This document shows, piece by piece, positions 7,630-15,328 of a stretch of DNA of 64,000 nt. Source of the stretch: an uncultured Croceitalea sp. (GTDB lineage Bacteria; Bacteroidota; Bacteroidia; Flavobacteriales; Flavobacteriaceae); the NCBI GenBank assembly GCA_947499565.1, contig CANMOV010000002.1:496001-560000 (forward strand), given 5' to 3'. The first letter of the stretch is position 1, and each line of letters begins with the position of its first letter. The position numbers were made by a program, and so were the translations under genes. The notes under the pieces were generated by a model, which worked only from the letters and a program-made list of their open reading frames with translations, searched no databases and was not told where the DNA came from.

Positions 7630-7702
7630 AGCGAAAAACGGGATTTGAACCCGCGACCTCCACCTTGGCAAGGTGATGCTCTACCAGCTGAGCTATTTTC
7701 GC
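7630..7702 (-). tRNA. tRNA-Gly (anticodon GCC)
   Basis: A 73-nt tRNA on the minus strand. The acceptor GCGAAAA pairs with TTTTCGC, the D-arm is AGCTCAGCTGGTAGAGC, the anticodon loop contains TTGCCAA (GCC), and the T-arm is CGGGTTCAAATCCCG with discriminator T. A complete CCA is not encoded. It is the first tRNA of a two-gene operon with tRNA-Leu. Confidence 0.95.
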
Positions 7703-7715
7703 ATTTTAAGGAACG

Positions 7716-7745
7716 TGCACTTTTACAAGTGCGGATGCAAATTTA
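7716..7745 (-). promoter_or_regulatory. tRNA operon promoter -7 box and leader hairpin
   Basis: On the minus strand TAAATTTG (7745-7738) fits TAnnTTTG and lies 36 bp before tRNA-Gly. It is followed by a leader hairpin, GCACTTGTAAAAGTGC (7731-7716). The -33 element is not clear. Confidence 0.4.
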
Positions 7746-7746
7746 A

Positions 7747-8103
7747 TACATTTCTTTAAATCTAAAAGAATTTTTAAATGAAAAGATTAAACTTCCTTAT
7801 CCAAAAAAGCATTGCTTTTTCCTAGTCATAATGCTCCAGCCGAGATCTAATACAAAGGTTCTACATGTTTTGAGTATTCATTGTTGCAAAAACTGTCAGT
7901 TCGAGTTTTTTCTTTAGAAAAAGTATCGAGAACTCTTTTGAATGAAGCTGGTGGGCAAAGCTTTTTAATAAATAGCAAGTTAAATTAATACTTAGAAGTT
8001 GGCTTTCTTGTCTGGTTACCTTCTATGAGACTCGTTTGTATTAGGTGATTGCTATTTCGACAGGCTCAATATGACATCGAGCGCTATGTGAGATAATAAG
8101 GTG
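7747..8103. other. intergenic stretch with partial repeats
   Basis: No gene is visible between the tRNA promoter and mutS. At 7891-7933 lies a half copy of the hairpin element (ACTGTCAGTTCGAGTTTTTT, then GTATCGAGAAC) without a matching right arm. At 8056-8076 lies an inverted copy of the GTCACACTGAGC-type repeat (TTCGACAGGCTCAATATGAC). AAAAAGCA-T-TGCTTTTT at 7802-7818 is a tight inverted repeat with a 1-nt centre. Confidence 0.45.
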
Positions 8104-10725
8104 CTATGAACTCGCTTTTTTCTTTTTACTAAGCAAGCGCTTAATTTCATTAAGCTTCATAAGCGCTTCTACTGGTGTAAGTGTATCAATGTCTAAATGA
8201 AGAATTTCCTCTTTAATTTCTTCCAATAGGGGATCATCCAAATTAAAGAAGCTCAGCTGCATTTCGTCTTGGGCAGCTTCTAGGTTAGTAGCTATTTCTT
8301 CACTCGAATGCGACTTTTCGAGCTTTTTAAGCATTTTATTGGCTTTTTGAACTACCTGCTGAGGCATTCCAGCCATTTTTGCGACATGTATTCCAAAACT
8401 ATGCTCACTACCTCCTGCCACCAGTTTTCTTAAGAATAGCACATTATCTTTTAATTCTTTAACAGATACGTTGTAGTTTTTAATTCTACTAAAGGTATTT
8501 GTCATTTCATTAAGCTCGTGATAATGCGTTGCAAATAAGGTTTTTGCTTTTGAAGGGTGCTCATGGAGGTATTCCGAGATGGCCCATGCAATAGAAATCC
8601 CGTCGTAGGTGCTGGTACCCCTGCCAATTTCATCTAACAAGACCAAACTGCGTTCGGAAAGGTTATTCAAAATAGAGGCCGTTTCGTTCATCTCTACCAT
8701 AAAAGTAGATTCCCCCATAGAAATATTATCACTAGCACCAACTCGGGTAAAAATTTTGTCTACAACACCAATTTTTGCCGAAGCAGCAGGTACAAAACTT
8801 CCCATTTGTGCCAGGAGCACAATTAATGCAGTTTGGCGCAAAATAGCGGATTTACCACTCATATTTGGCCCAGTAATCATGATGATTTGTTGGTTGTCTC
8901 TATTAAGAACAACATCATTGGTAATATAACTTTCCCCTAGTGGAAGTTGTTTTTCTATTACAGGGTGTCTACCATCTTTTATTTCTAAATCTGTAGAATC
9001 ATTAAGCTCTGGCAGCGTATAATTGTTGTCTTTTGCTAATTGGGCAAAACCACAAAGACAGTCCAATTGCGCAATTAATTGTGCATTTTGCTGTACCTCA
9101 AGTATGTGTGCTTGCATCCAAACTAGTAACTGTTCAAACAGCTGCTGCTCTAAACTAAAAATACGTTCTTCGGCACCTAATATCTTTGCTTCGTACTCTT
9201 TAAGTTCCTCAGTGATATAACGTTCCGCATTTACTAAAGTCTGCTTGCGAATCCAGGTTTCTGGCACCTTATCTTTGTGTGTATTTCTAACTTCAATATA
9301 ATAGCCAAAAACATTATTTGAAGCAATTTTAAGGGATGTAATACCTGTAGCTTCGGTTTCTCGCTCTAGCATTTTATTTAAATAATCCTTGCCAGAAAAT
9401 GCCAAACCTCGTAATTCATCTAGCTCTTCAGAATAGCCTTCTGCTATAGTATGGCCTTTGGCAATACTTATAGGAGCTTCCTCATTAAGCATTTCTTTTA
9501 TTTTACCTCGTAAAGTCTCGCAGGAATATAAATGTTCCCCAATATGTTGCAATGATGTATTTGCACTTTCTATGGCCAGTTGTTTAATGGGAACAACAGC
9601 TTCTAAGGAATTTTTAAGCTGAACTACTTCTCTGGGGTTAATTTTACCAGTAGCTACTTTGGAGATTAGACGTTCCAAATCGCCCATTTGCTTTATCCAA
9701 TGCTGTAGTTTTTGAAGCTGCGTTTCTTCAACTTTTAAAAAGGAAACAACTTGATGTCGCTGTTGTATTTTTTTAGCATCTTTCAGCGGGAGTGCCAGCC
9801 ATCTTTTTAACAAACGCCCTCCCATTGGGGAAATGGTTTTGTCAATGATTTCTAGTAAGGTAACTGCATTTAGATTGGTAGATTGATACAGTTCTAGATT
9901 ACGAATAGTAAAGCGATCCATCCAGATATACTCTTCTTCAGCAATACGTTGTAAGGTATTTATATGCTGTAACTGGCGATGTTGCGTTTCAGATAAATAG
10001 TGCAAAATTGCACCCGATGCGATTATGCCATGCTGCAAATGTGCTACACCAAAACCTTGTAATGTTTTGGTCTTAAAATGATTAGTGAGGCTTTCATTAG
10101 CATAATCTTCTTGAAATATCCAATCTTCCAGAAAAAAAGAATGTAATTGATTGCCAAAAGCATCCAGAAAATCTTTTTTATGTGCTTTGGAAACTAGTAT
10201 TTCATTAGGACTAAAATTCTGGATTAGTTTGTCTATCTGCTCAGCAGAACCTTCTGAGGTTAAAAACTCCCCCGTAGAAATATCCAAAAAAGAAACGCCT
10301 AGTTTATTACGCCCAAAATGCACGGCTGCTAAAAAATTATTGGTTTTGGCATTTAAGATATCATCATTTAAAGCAACCCCAGGCGTTACTAATTCTGTAA
10401 CTCCACGCTTTACAATGCTTTTTGTTTGTTTGGGGTCTTCCAACTGGTCACAAATAGCAACACGCTGCCCAGCTTTAACCAATTTTGGTAAATAGGTGTT
10501 TAAAGAGTGATGTGGAAAACCAGCAAGTTCTGTTTTATCACCTCCATTATTTCGGTGTGTTAAGACAATTCCTAAAATTTGTGCGGCTTTAATAGCATCT
10601 TCACCAAAAGTTTCGTAAAAATCACCAACACGAAACAGCAATAAGGCATCAGGATGTTTGGTCTTGATGGTGTTATACTGCTGCATTAAAGGGGTGACCT
10701 TTTTCTTTTTTGTTGAACTCGCCAA
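8104..10725 (-). CDS. mutS: DNA mismatch repair protein MutS
   Basis: An 873-residue cytoplasmic ATPase that recognises mispaired bases and starts mismatch repair. The mismatch-binding N-domain carries the F-x-E motif within [11 protein letters not shown] near residue 34-44. The connector, lever and clamp domains follow, then the ABC-type ATPase with Walker [10 protein letters not shown] near residue 617, a Walker B-type [15 protein letters not shown], and the LFATHYHEL switch. The C-terminal tail is acidic and helical. Length is as usual for the family. The start is a TTG at 10725-10723, giving [17 protein letters not shown]; the first in-frame ATG is 13 codons further in and would cut the conserved PLMQQY opening. 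It is divergent from the RNA methyltransferase gene. Confidence 0.97.
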   Translation of the reverse strand: MASSTKKKKVTPLMQQYNTIKTKHPDALLLFRVGDFYETFGEDAIKAAQILGIVLTHRNNGGDKTELAGFPHHSLNTYLPKLVKAGQRVAICDQLEDPKQTKSIVKRGVTELVTPGVALNDDILNAKTNNFLAAVHFGRNKLGVSFLDISTGEFLTSEGSAEQIDKLIQNFSPNEILVSKAHKKDFLDAFGNQLHSFFLEDWIFQEDYANESLTNHFKTKTLQGFGVAHLQHGIIASGAILHYLSETQHRQLQHINTLQRIAEEEYIWMDRFTIRNLELYQSTNLNAVTLLEIIDKTISPMGGRLLKRWLALPLKDAKKIQQRHQVVSFLKVEETQLQKLQHWIKQMGDLERLISKVATGKINPREVVQLKNSLEAVVPIKQLAIESANTSLQHIGEHLYSCETLRGKIKEMLNEEAPISIAKGHTIAEGYSEELDELRGLAFSGKDYLNKMLERETEATGITSLKIASNNVFGYYIEVRNTHKDKVPETWIRKQTLVNAERYITEELKEYEAKILGAEERIFSLEQQLFEQLLVWMQAHILEVQQNAQLIAQLDCLCGFAQLAKDNNYTLPELNDSTDLEIKDGRHPVIEKQLPLGESYITNDVVLNRDNQQIIMITGPNMSGKSAILRQTALIVLLAQMGSFVPAASAKIGVVDKIFTRVGASDNISMGESTFMVEMNETASILNNLSERSLVLLDEIGRGTSTYDGISIAWAISEYLHEHPSKAKTLFATHYHELNEMTNTFSRIKNYNVSVKELKDNVLFLRKLVAGGSEHSFGIHVAKMAGMPQQVVQKANKMLKKLEKSHSSEEIATNLEAAQDEMQLSFFNLDDPLLEEIKEEILHLDIDTLTPVEALMKLNEIKRLLSKKKKASS

Positions 10726-10815
10726 TGCTAAAAAGTTTAATTTTACCGAAAATAGGAACTCAGCAAGGTTTCTAAAACCATTGTTGATATTATAAGGCCA
10801 AAAGTGGATAAATTT

Positions 10816-11346
10816 ATGCGTAAGCTTGCCAATGAGGAATTAGAACGTTTAACCATTGAAGATTATAAGAAGGCAAAGAAGACGCCACTAATTATAGTGT
10901 TGGATAATATTAGAAGCCTAAACAATATAGGCTCCGTGTTTAGAACAGTGGATGCTTTTTTGGTAGAAAAAATCTATTTGTGTGGAATTACTGCAAAACC
11001 ACCTCATAAAGACATTCATAAAACCGCTCTTGGTGCAACAGAAAGTGTAGCTTGGGAGTATCGCGAAAGTACAATGGAACTGGTTGAAGAACTACAGTCC
11101 AAAGATGTTAAAGTAATTGCTATTGAACAGGCGGAAAATGCAGCAATGCTAAATGATTTCTCTGTAGAAGATAAACAAACCTATGCTTTAGTTTTTGGTA
11201 ACGAAGTAAAAGGTGTTGCTCAGGAAGTGGTTTCTAAAAGTGATGCAGTCATCGAGATCCCACAATTTGGAACCAAACATTCTTTAAATATCTCGGTAAG
11301 TGCAGGGGTAGTAGTTTGGGATTTTTGGTCTAAACTAAATCGGTAA
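10816..11346 (+). CDS. TrmH/SpoU-family RNA 2'-O-methyltransferase
   Basis: A 176-residue SPOUT-fold methyltransferase that transfers a methyl group from S-adenosylmethionine to a ribose 2'-hydroxyl in tRNA or rRNA. All three SpoU motifs are present: [12 protein letters not shown] (motif 1, with the catalytic Arg), VFGNEVKGV (motif 2) and [22 protein letters not shown] (motif 3, the trefoil knot). It lacks the N-terminal substrate-binding domain of RlmB-type enzymes and is close in size to TrmL. The ATG at 10816 (MRKLANEEL) is preferred to an upstream GTG at 10804 because it gives the usual opening. The target nucleotide is not predictable. Confidence 0.85.
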   Translation: MRKLANEELERLTIEDYKKAKKTPLIIVLDNIRSLNNIGSVFRTVDAFLVEKIYLCGITAKPPHKDIHKTALGATESVAWEYRESTMELVEELQSKDVKVIAIEQAENAAMLNDFSVEDKQTYALVFGNEVKGVAQEVVSKSDAVIEIPQFGTKHSLNISVSAGVVVWDFWSKLNR

Positions 11347-11370
11347 ATATCAGTTCTAGCAAGGGTGAAA

Positions 11371-11400
11371 ATAAAAAACCCCCAACTTGTAGGTCAGGGG
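11371..11400 (-). terminator. probable terminator of folK-dNK
   Basis: On the minus strand CCCCTGAC, a CTACAA loop, then GTTGGGGG form an 8-bp stem with two wobble pairs, followed by TTTTTTATTTT. It lies about 95 bp beyond the folK-dNK stop codon. Confidence 0.5.
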
Positions 11401-11495
11401 CATAACATATAGTTTGAGTTAGTTAGTTTCTGTCTAAACAGGGTGCTAATAAAATAAAACCTTTCGTTATATCCAAATATTTTCTAAAAATTATC

Positions 11496-12641
11496 TTAAG
11501 ACTTTAACTCAATAATACCGGTTTCTAGTTGTTCTAAGATAACCTCGTAATCCATTGAATTATCAACAAAATCAAGGGTTCCTAGGTCTATAAGTAGCGT
11601 GTTTTGATGTGGATGACTCTTAATAAAATCTAAATAACCACGGTTAATCTTTTCTAGATAATCGGGGCTAATATTCTGTTCATAGTCCCGTCCGCGCTTC
11701 TTAATATTAGCTAAAAGACGCTCAGTATTCTGGTATAAATACACATAAATATCAGGTTTCTTTACCTCATTGTACATAAAATTGAACACCTTTTTGTACA
11801 ACTCGAACTCTTCTTTTTGCAGGGTGATTTTAGCAAAAATGAGCGATTTAAATATATCATAATCGCTTACCATAAACTTTTTAAACAAATCAAATTGAGA
11901 AGTGTCATCCGTGAATTGTTGGTAACGGTCTGCTAAGAAAGACATTTCCAAAGGGAAGGCATAGCGCGCTTGGTCTTCATAAAATTTGGGTAGAAAAGCA
12001 TTGTCTGCAAAGCGTTCTAATACTAATTTTGCATTAAAATCTTCAGCTATTTTTTTTGCTAAAGTGCTTTTGCCAGCACCAATGTTACCTTCAATTGCTA
12101 AAAATTGAAGTTGAGAGAACAGTTCCGTTCTATTTTTATAAAAACGATACTCGGTCTTCTCCAACTTGTTTTTATCCTTACATTCTTGAAGAAGATTTCT
12201 AGTATCTTTTTTAAGTATAGGGTGGTAAAACTGAGGAGCAATATCCGCAAGCGGTTTTAAAACAAAATTACGTTCCGCCATTCTTGGGTGCGGAATAGAT
12301 AAGCCCGCTCCATTCAGAATTAAATCATCAAAATAAAGAATGTCCAAATCAATGCTACGAGAAGCATAACCTACATCATTATTTTTTTTTCTTCCAAAAC
12401 TTAATTCAATATCCTTTAGCTGCGCTAAAAGTTCAGATGGAGCTAAACTAGTCTCTAATAAGATGCAGGCGTTTAAAAAATCAGCCCCATCAAAACCTAC
12501 AGCTCCATTTTCATAGACGGAGGAAGTTTTTTGAATAACGCCAACCTTTTTTGCTAGCAATAACAGTGCTTTTTGCAGGTTTAGGTACCTGTTTCCTAAA
12601 TTACTCCCGATAGATAGATATGCCTTATTAAAGTCTTTCAT
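11496..12641 (-). CDS. folK: bifunctional HPPK (FolK)-deoxynucleoside kinase fusion
   Basis: A 381-residue two-enzyme fusion. Residues about 1-160 are 2-amino-4-hydroxy-6-hydroxymethyldihydropteridine pyrophosphokinase: YLSIGSNLGNR, then FGRKK and RSIDLDILYFDD with the two metal-binding Asp, then HPRMAERNFVLKPL. This is the folate step before FolP. Residues about 178-381 are a deoxynucleoside kinase of the dCK/dGK type: P-loop EGNIGAGKST, ERFADNAFLPKFYED, and a late RGRDYEQ lid. The kinase half salvages deoxynucleosides to dNMP. The fusion is known in Bacteroidota, and nothing suggests a frameshift. It links one-carbon and nucleotide metabolism, like thyA and folA elsewhere in the window. Confidence 0.92.
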   Translation of the reverse strand: MKDFNKAYLSIGSNLGNRYLNLQKALLLLAKKVGVIQKTSSVYENGAVGFDGADFLNACILLETSLAPSELLAQLKDIELSFGRKKNNDVGYASRSIDLDILYFDDLILNGAGLSIPHPRMAERNFVLKPLADIAPQFYHPILKKDTRNLLQECKDKNKLEKTEYRFYKNRTELFSQLQFLAIEGNIGAGKSTLAKKIAEDFNAKLVLERFADNAFLPKFYEDQARYAFPLEMSFLADRYQQFTDDTSQFDLFKKFMVSDYDIFKSLIFAKITLQKEEFELYKKVFNFMYNEVKKPDIYVYLYQNTERLLANIKKRGRDYEQNISPDYLEKINRGYLDFIKSHPHQNTLLIDLGTLDFVDNSMDYEVILEQLETGIIELKS

Positions 12642-12733
12642 ATTGCCTTTGGCAAAATAACTAAAACATTTGAACAGATTCGCATAATTTAATTGTAACG
12701 TATTATATAAAAAGGAGACATATCTGCAATGGT

Positions 12734-12741
12734 TATATTTG
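12734..12741 (+). promoter_or_regulatory. candidate -7 box for sppA
   Basis: TATATTTG fits TAnnTTTG and ends 21 bp before the sppA ATG, giving a short leader. No good -33 TTG is at the expected spacing. Confidence 0.35.
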
Positions 12742-12762
12742 TGACCGAATAAATTTAGTTAA

Positions 12763-14523
12763 ATGAAGTTTTTAAGAAATTTACTTGCAGCTATTTTGGG
12801 CTGCTTGATTGCTTTTGGAGTATTATTTTTTATGTTTTTCGTTTTTGTCGCTTTACTTGGCAGGGGGGATGATACTGTAAAGGTTAAAGAAAATTCTATA
12901 CTAGAGTTGAGTTTAAACCAGCCTATAAGGGATTATGAAGGAAAGGACGCAACTGATCCTTTTGCAGGGTTGTTTGAAGAAGGAGAAGGGTTAGATGAAA
13001 TTCTACATACGATAGCAGTAGCTAAAAATGATGATAAAATTAAGGGGATTAGCATGACGACAAGCTTCCTACAAGCTGGGTTAGCGCAGACTCAAGAAAT
13101 TAGAACAGCTTTACAGGATTTTAAAGCAGATGGAAAGTTTATTTATGCGCACTCTGATTTCTATACACAAAAGGTATATTATTTAACTAGTGTAGCAGAT
13201 AAAATGTATTTAAATCCTCAAGGAGCAATGGACTTTAAGGGTTTAGCTTCTGAAGTTTTGTATTATAAGGATTTACAGGAAAAGACGGGTATTAAGATGG
13301 AAGTGATACGACATGGTAAATATAAGAGCGCGGTGGAACCTTATCTATCTAATACCATGAGCGAAGCCAATCGTTCTCAAATTAAAGAGTTGATAACTTC
13401 ATTATGGAATAGTATGTTGACCGATATTTCATCTTCCAGAAATATTGATGTTGCTAATTTGAATATAATAGCGGATACCTTAGGAGGACGTACGCCCAAA
13501 TATGCTGTGGAATCTGGCTTAATAGACGGAAATGTTTATTTTGATGAATATGAAGGCTTATTAAGGGAAAAGCTAGCTATTGAAGAAGATGAAAAGTTGA
13601 ATTATGTAGATTTTGGTGATTATGTAAAAGTTGCAAGTAAGAAAACATTAAAATCGGGAGTAAATAAAATTGCAATTATTTATGCGCAAGGGGAGATTTT
13701 TTATGGAGAAGGTAGCAAAGAAATTATTGGACAGGGAGCTATAAACCGAGCTTTGGATAAAGCAAGAGATAATGATAATATAAAGGCGATAGTATTACGT
13801 GTTAACTCTCCAGGAGGCAGTGCCTTGGTTTCAGATATTATTTGGAGAGAAATAGAATTAACTAAGAAAATAAAACCGGTAGTAGTTTCTTTTGGAAACG
13901 TTGCCGCTTCAGGCGGATATTATATTGCTGCGGGTGCCGATAAGATTTTTGCAGAACCAACAACGATTACAGGTTCTATTGGCGTTTTTGGAACCATACC
14001 AAACATTAATGAGTTAGCGGCAGATATTGGCGTAAATGCAGAACAAGTAGGAACCAATAAAAATTCAATAGACTATTCTTTGTTTGAACCTATGACAGAT
14101 GCCTTTAGGAGTCAGGTTCAAGAGGGTATAGAGCAAACCTATGACACTTTTTTACAGCGTGTAGCCGATGGTAGAAATATGTCTGTAGAAGCTGTTGATG
14201 AAATTGCTCAAGGACGTGTATGGAGTGGAGTGGACGCAAAGGAGCTAGGTCTTGTGGACGAAATAGGGAATCTAGATGATGCTATAGCTGCTGCTGCAGA
14301 AATGGTAGATTTGGATACTTATGGAATTCGAAAATACCCAAAATACAAATCCGACTTTGAAAAATTAATGGAGGACTTTGGTGGTGCAAAAGCTAAAGTA
14401 GGGGAGTCTTTTATAAAAGAAGAACTTGGCGAAGAAGCTTTTCAAATATTAAAAGAAGTAAAACAACTTTCGCAACAAAAAGGAGTTCAGGCAAGAATGC
14501 CGTTTACATTAAATATAAAATAG
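12763..14523 (+). CDS. sppA: signal peptide peptidase SppA, 67K type
   Basis: A 586-residue membrane-bound serine protease that degrades leftover signal peptides after secretion. One N-terminal transmembrane helix (about 7-31) anchors a tandem pair of ClpP-like domains, as in E. coli SppA. The Lys general base lies in the N-domain motif GKYKSAVEP at about 185-193. The Ser nucleophile lies in the C-domain motif VAASGGYYIA (Ser383), preceded by RVNSPGGSALVSD and followed by TITGSIGVFG. Length fits the long form. It heads a plus-strand run with the transporter and AsmA-like gene. Confidence 0.95.
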   Translation: MKFLRNLLAAILGCLIAFGVLFFMFFVFVALLGRGDDTVKVKENSILELSLNQPIRDYEGKDATDPFAGLFEEGEGLDEILHTIAVAKNDDKIKGISMTTSFLQAGLAQTQEIRTALQDFKADGKFIYAHSDFYTQKVYYLTSVADKMYLNPQGAMDFKGLASEVLYYKDLQEKTGIKMEVIRHGKYKSAVEPYLSNTMSEANRSQIKELITSLWNSMLTDISSSRNIDVANLNIIADTLGGRTPKYAVESGLIDGNVYFDEYEGLLREKLAIEEDEKLNYVDFGDYVKVASKKTLKSGVNKIAIIYAQGEIFYGEGSKEIIGQGAINRALDKARDNDNIKAIVLRVNSPGGSALVSDIIWREIELTKKIKPVVVSFGNVAASGGYYIAAGADKIFAEPTTITGSIGVFGTIPNINELAADIGVNAEQVGTNKNSIDYSLFEPMTDAFRSQVQEGIEQTYDTFLQRVADGRNMSVEAVDEIAQGRVWSGVDAKELGLVDEIGNLDDAIAAAAEMVDLDTYGIRKYPKYKSDFEKLMEDFGGAKAKVGESFIKEELGEEAFQILKEVKQLSQQKGVQARMPFTLNIK

Positions 14524-14536
14524 TGTAGCTTTGATT

Positions 14537-14557
14537 TGTCACACTGAGCTTGTCGAA
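14537..14557. repeat. short intergenic repeat of the GTCACACTGAGC type
   Basis: The site contains GTCACACTGAGCTTGTCGAA. It matches, in opposite orientation, the motif at 8056-8076 with four differences over 21 positions. It sits in the 61-bp gap between sppA and the transporter gene. Near-identical motifs are scattered through many Bacteroidota intergenic regions (from memory); the role is unknown. Confidence 0.5.
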
Positions 14558-14584
14558 GTGTACTAATAAAAGTTTTAAACATCC

Positions 14585-15292
14585 GTGAACCAAAAAGACA
14601 AAAGAATTGCTTTTCAGATATACCTGTATTTAGGAGCTTTATTTATTACGTCGTTAGTAGTGTCTAACCTAATTTTTCAAAAATTCTTTTATTGGAATCC
14701 TTTAGGGGATATAAAAGTTTTTGGGGCTTCTATCTTTGAAATTTCTGTAGGAATTTTGCCGTATCCAATCACTTTTTTAATAACCGATTTAATTTCGGAG
14801 ATTTTTGGAAAGCGTAAAGCCAATCAGGTTGTAGTTGCAGGTATTTTTGCTTCTTTTTTCTCATTAGCTATCGTATATACAGCATCTGCAGTTCCTGCTA
14901 CCGAATGGTCACCAGTGACCAATAGTATGTTTTCAGAAGTTTTTGGAAATACAATTGTTGCGGTCTTTGCTTCGATGATGGCTTATTTATTAGCCCAGTT
15001 TGTAGATATACAGCTATATCATTTTTGGAAAAAAGTAACTAAAGGCAAGCATCTTTGGTTGCGAAATAACTTTTCTACATTCTCTTCTCAATTCATAGAT
15101 ACCTTTACCGTAGTGCTGCTTTTATGCGCTTTTGGAGAGATTCCTTGGGAGCTTTTCTATGGTCTGGTCATCAGTGGATTTATTTTTAAGATTTTTATAG
15201 CATTTCTCGACACCCCTTTGCTCTATCTTTTCGTATATCTATTGCGAAAAAGATTTAACCTAAAGTTAGGGGAAGAAATAGTGCTGGATTAA
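14585..15292 (+). CDS. yhhQ: queuosine precursor transporter (YhhQ/VUT family)
   Basis: A 235-residue inner-membrane protein with about six helices. It fits the vitamin uptake transporter-like YhhQ family, which imports preQ0/preQ1 for queuosine modification of tRNA. Typical features are the opening helix LYLGALFITSLVVSNLIFQKFF, the signature ILPYPITFLITDLISEIFGKRKANQVV, and the later RNNFSTFSSQFIDTFTVVLL. The start is a GTG at 14585; no ATG lies close by, and the next in-frame Met is well inside the protein. It lies 61 bp after sppA. Confidence 0.88.
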   Translation: MNQKDKRIAFQIYLYLGALFITSLVVSNLIFQKFFYWNPLGDIKVFGASIFEISVGILPYPITFLITDLISEIFGKRKANQVVVAGIFASFFSLAIVYTASAVPATEWSPVTNSMFSEVFGNTIVAVFASMMAYLLAQFVDIQLYHFWKKVTKGKHLWLRNNFSTFSSQFIDTFTVVLLLCAFGEIPWELFYGLVISGFIFKIFIAFLDTPLLYLFVYLLRKRFNLKLGEEIVLD

Positions 15293-15328
15293 TGACTTTT
15301 TCTTTTTTTAGGTTTCTAAAGTATTTGT

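Noticed and set aside
7492-7746. An 84-codon plus-strand open frame across the tRNA genes
   Set aside because: It is the antisense of tRNA-Leu and tRNA-Gly; both tRNAs fold fully on the minus strand and the frame has no protein-like composition.
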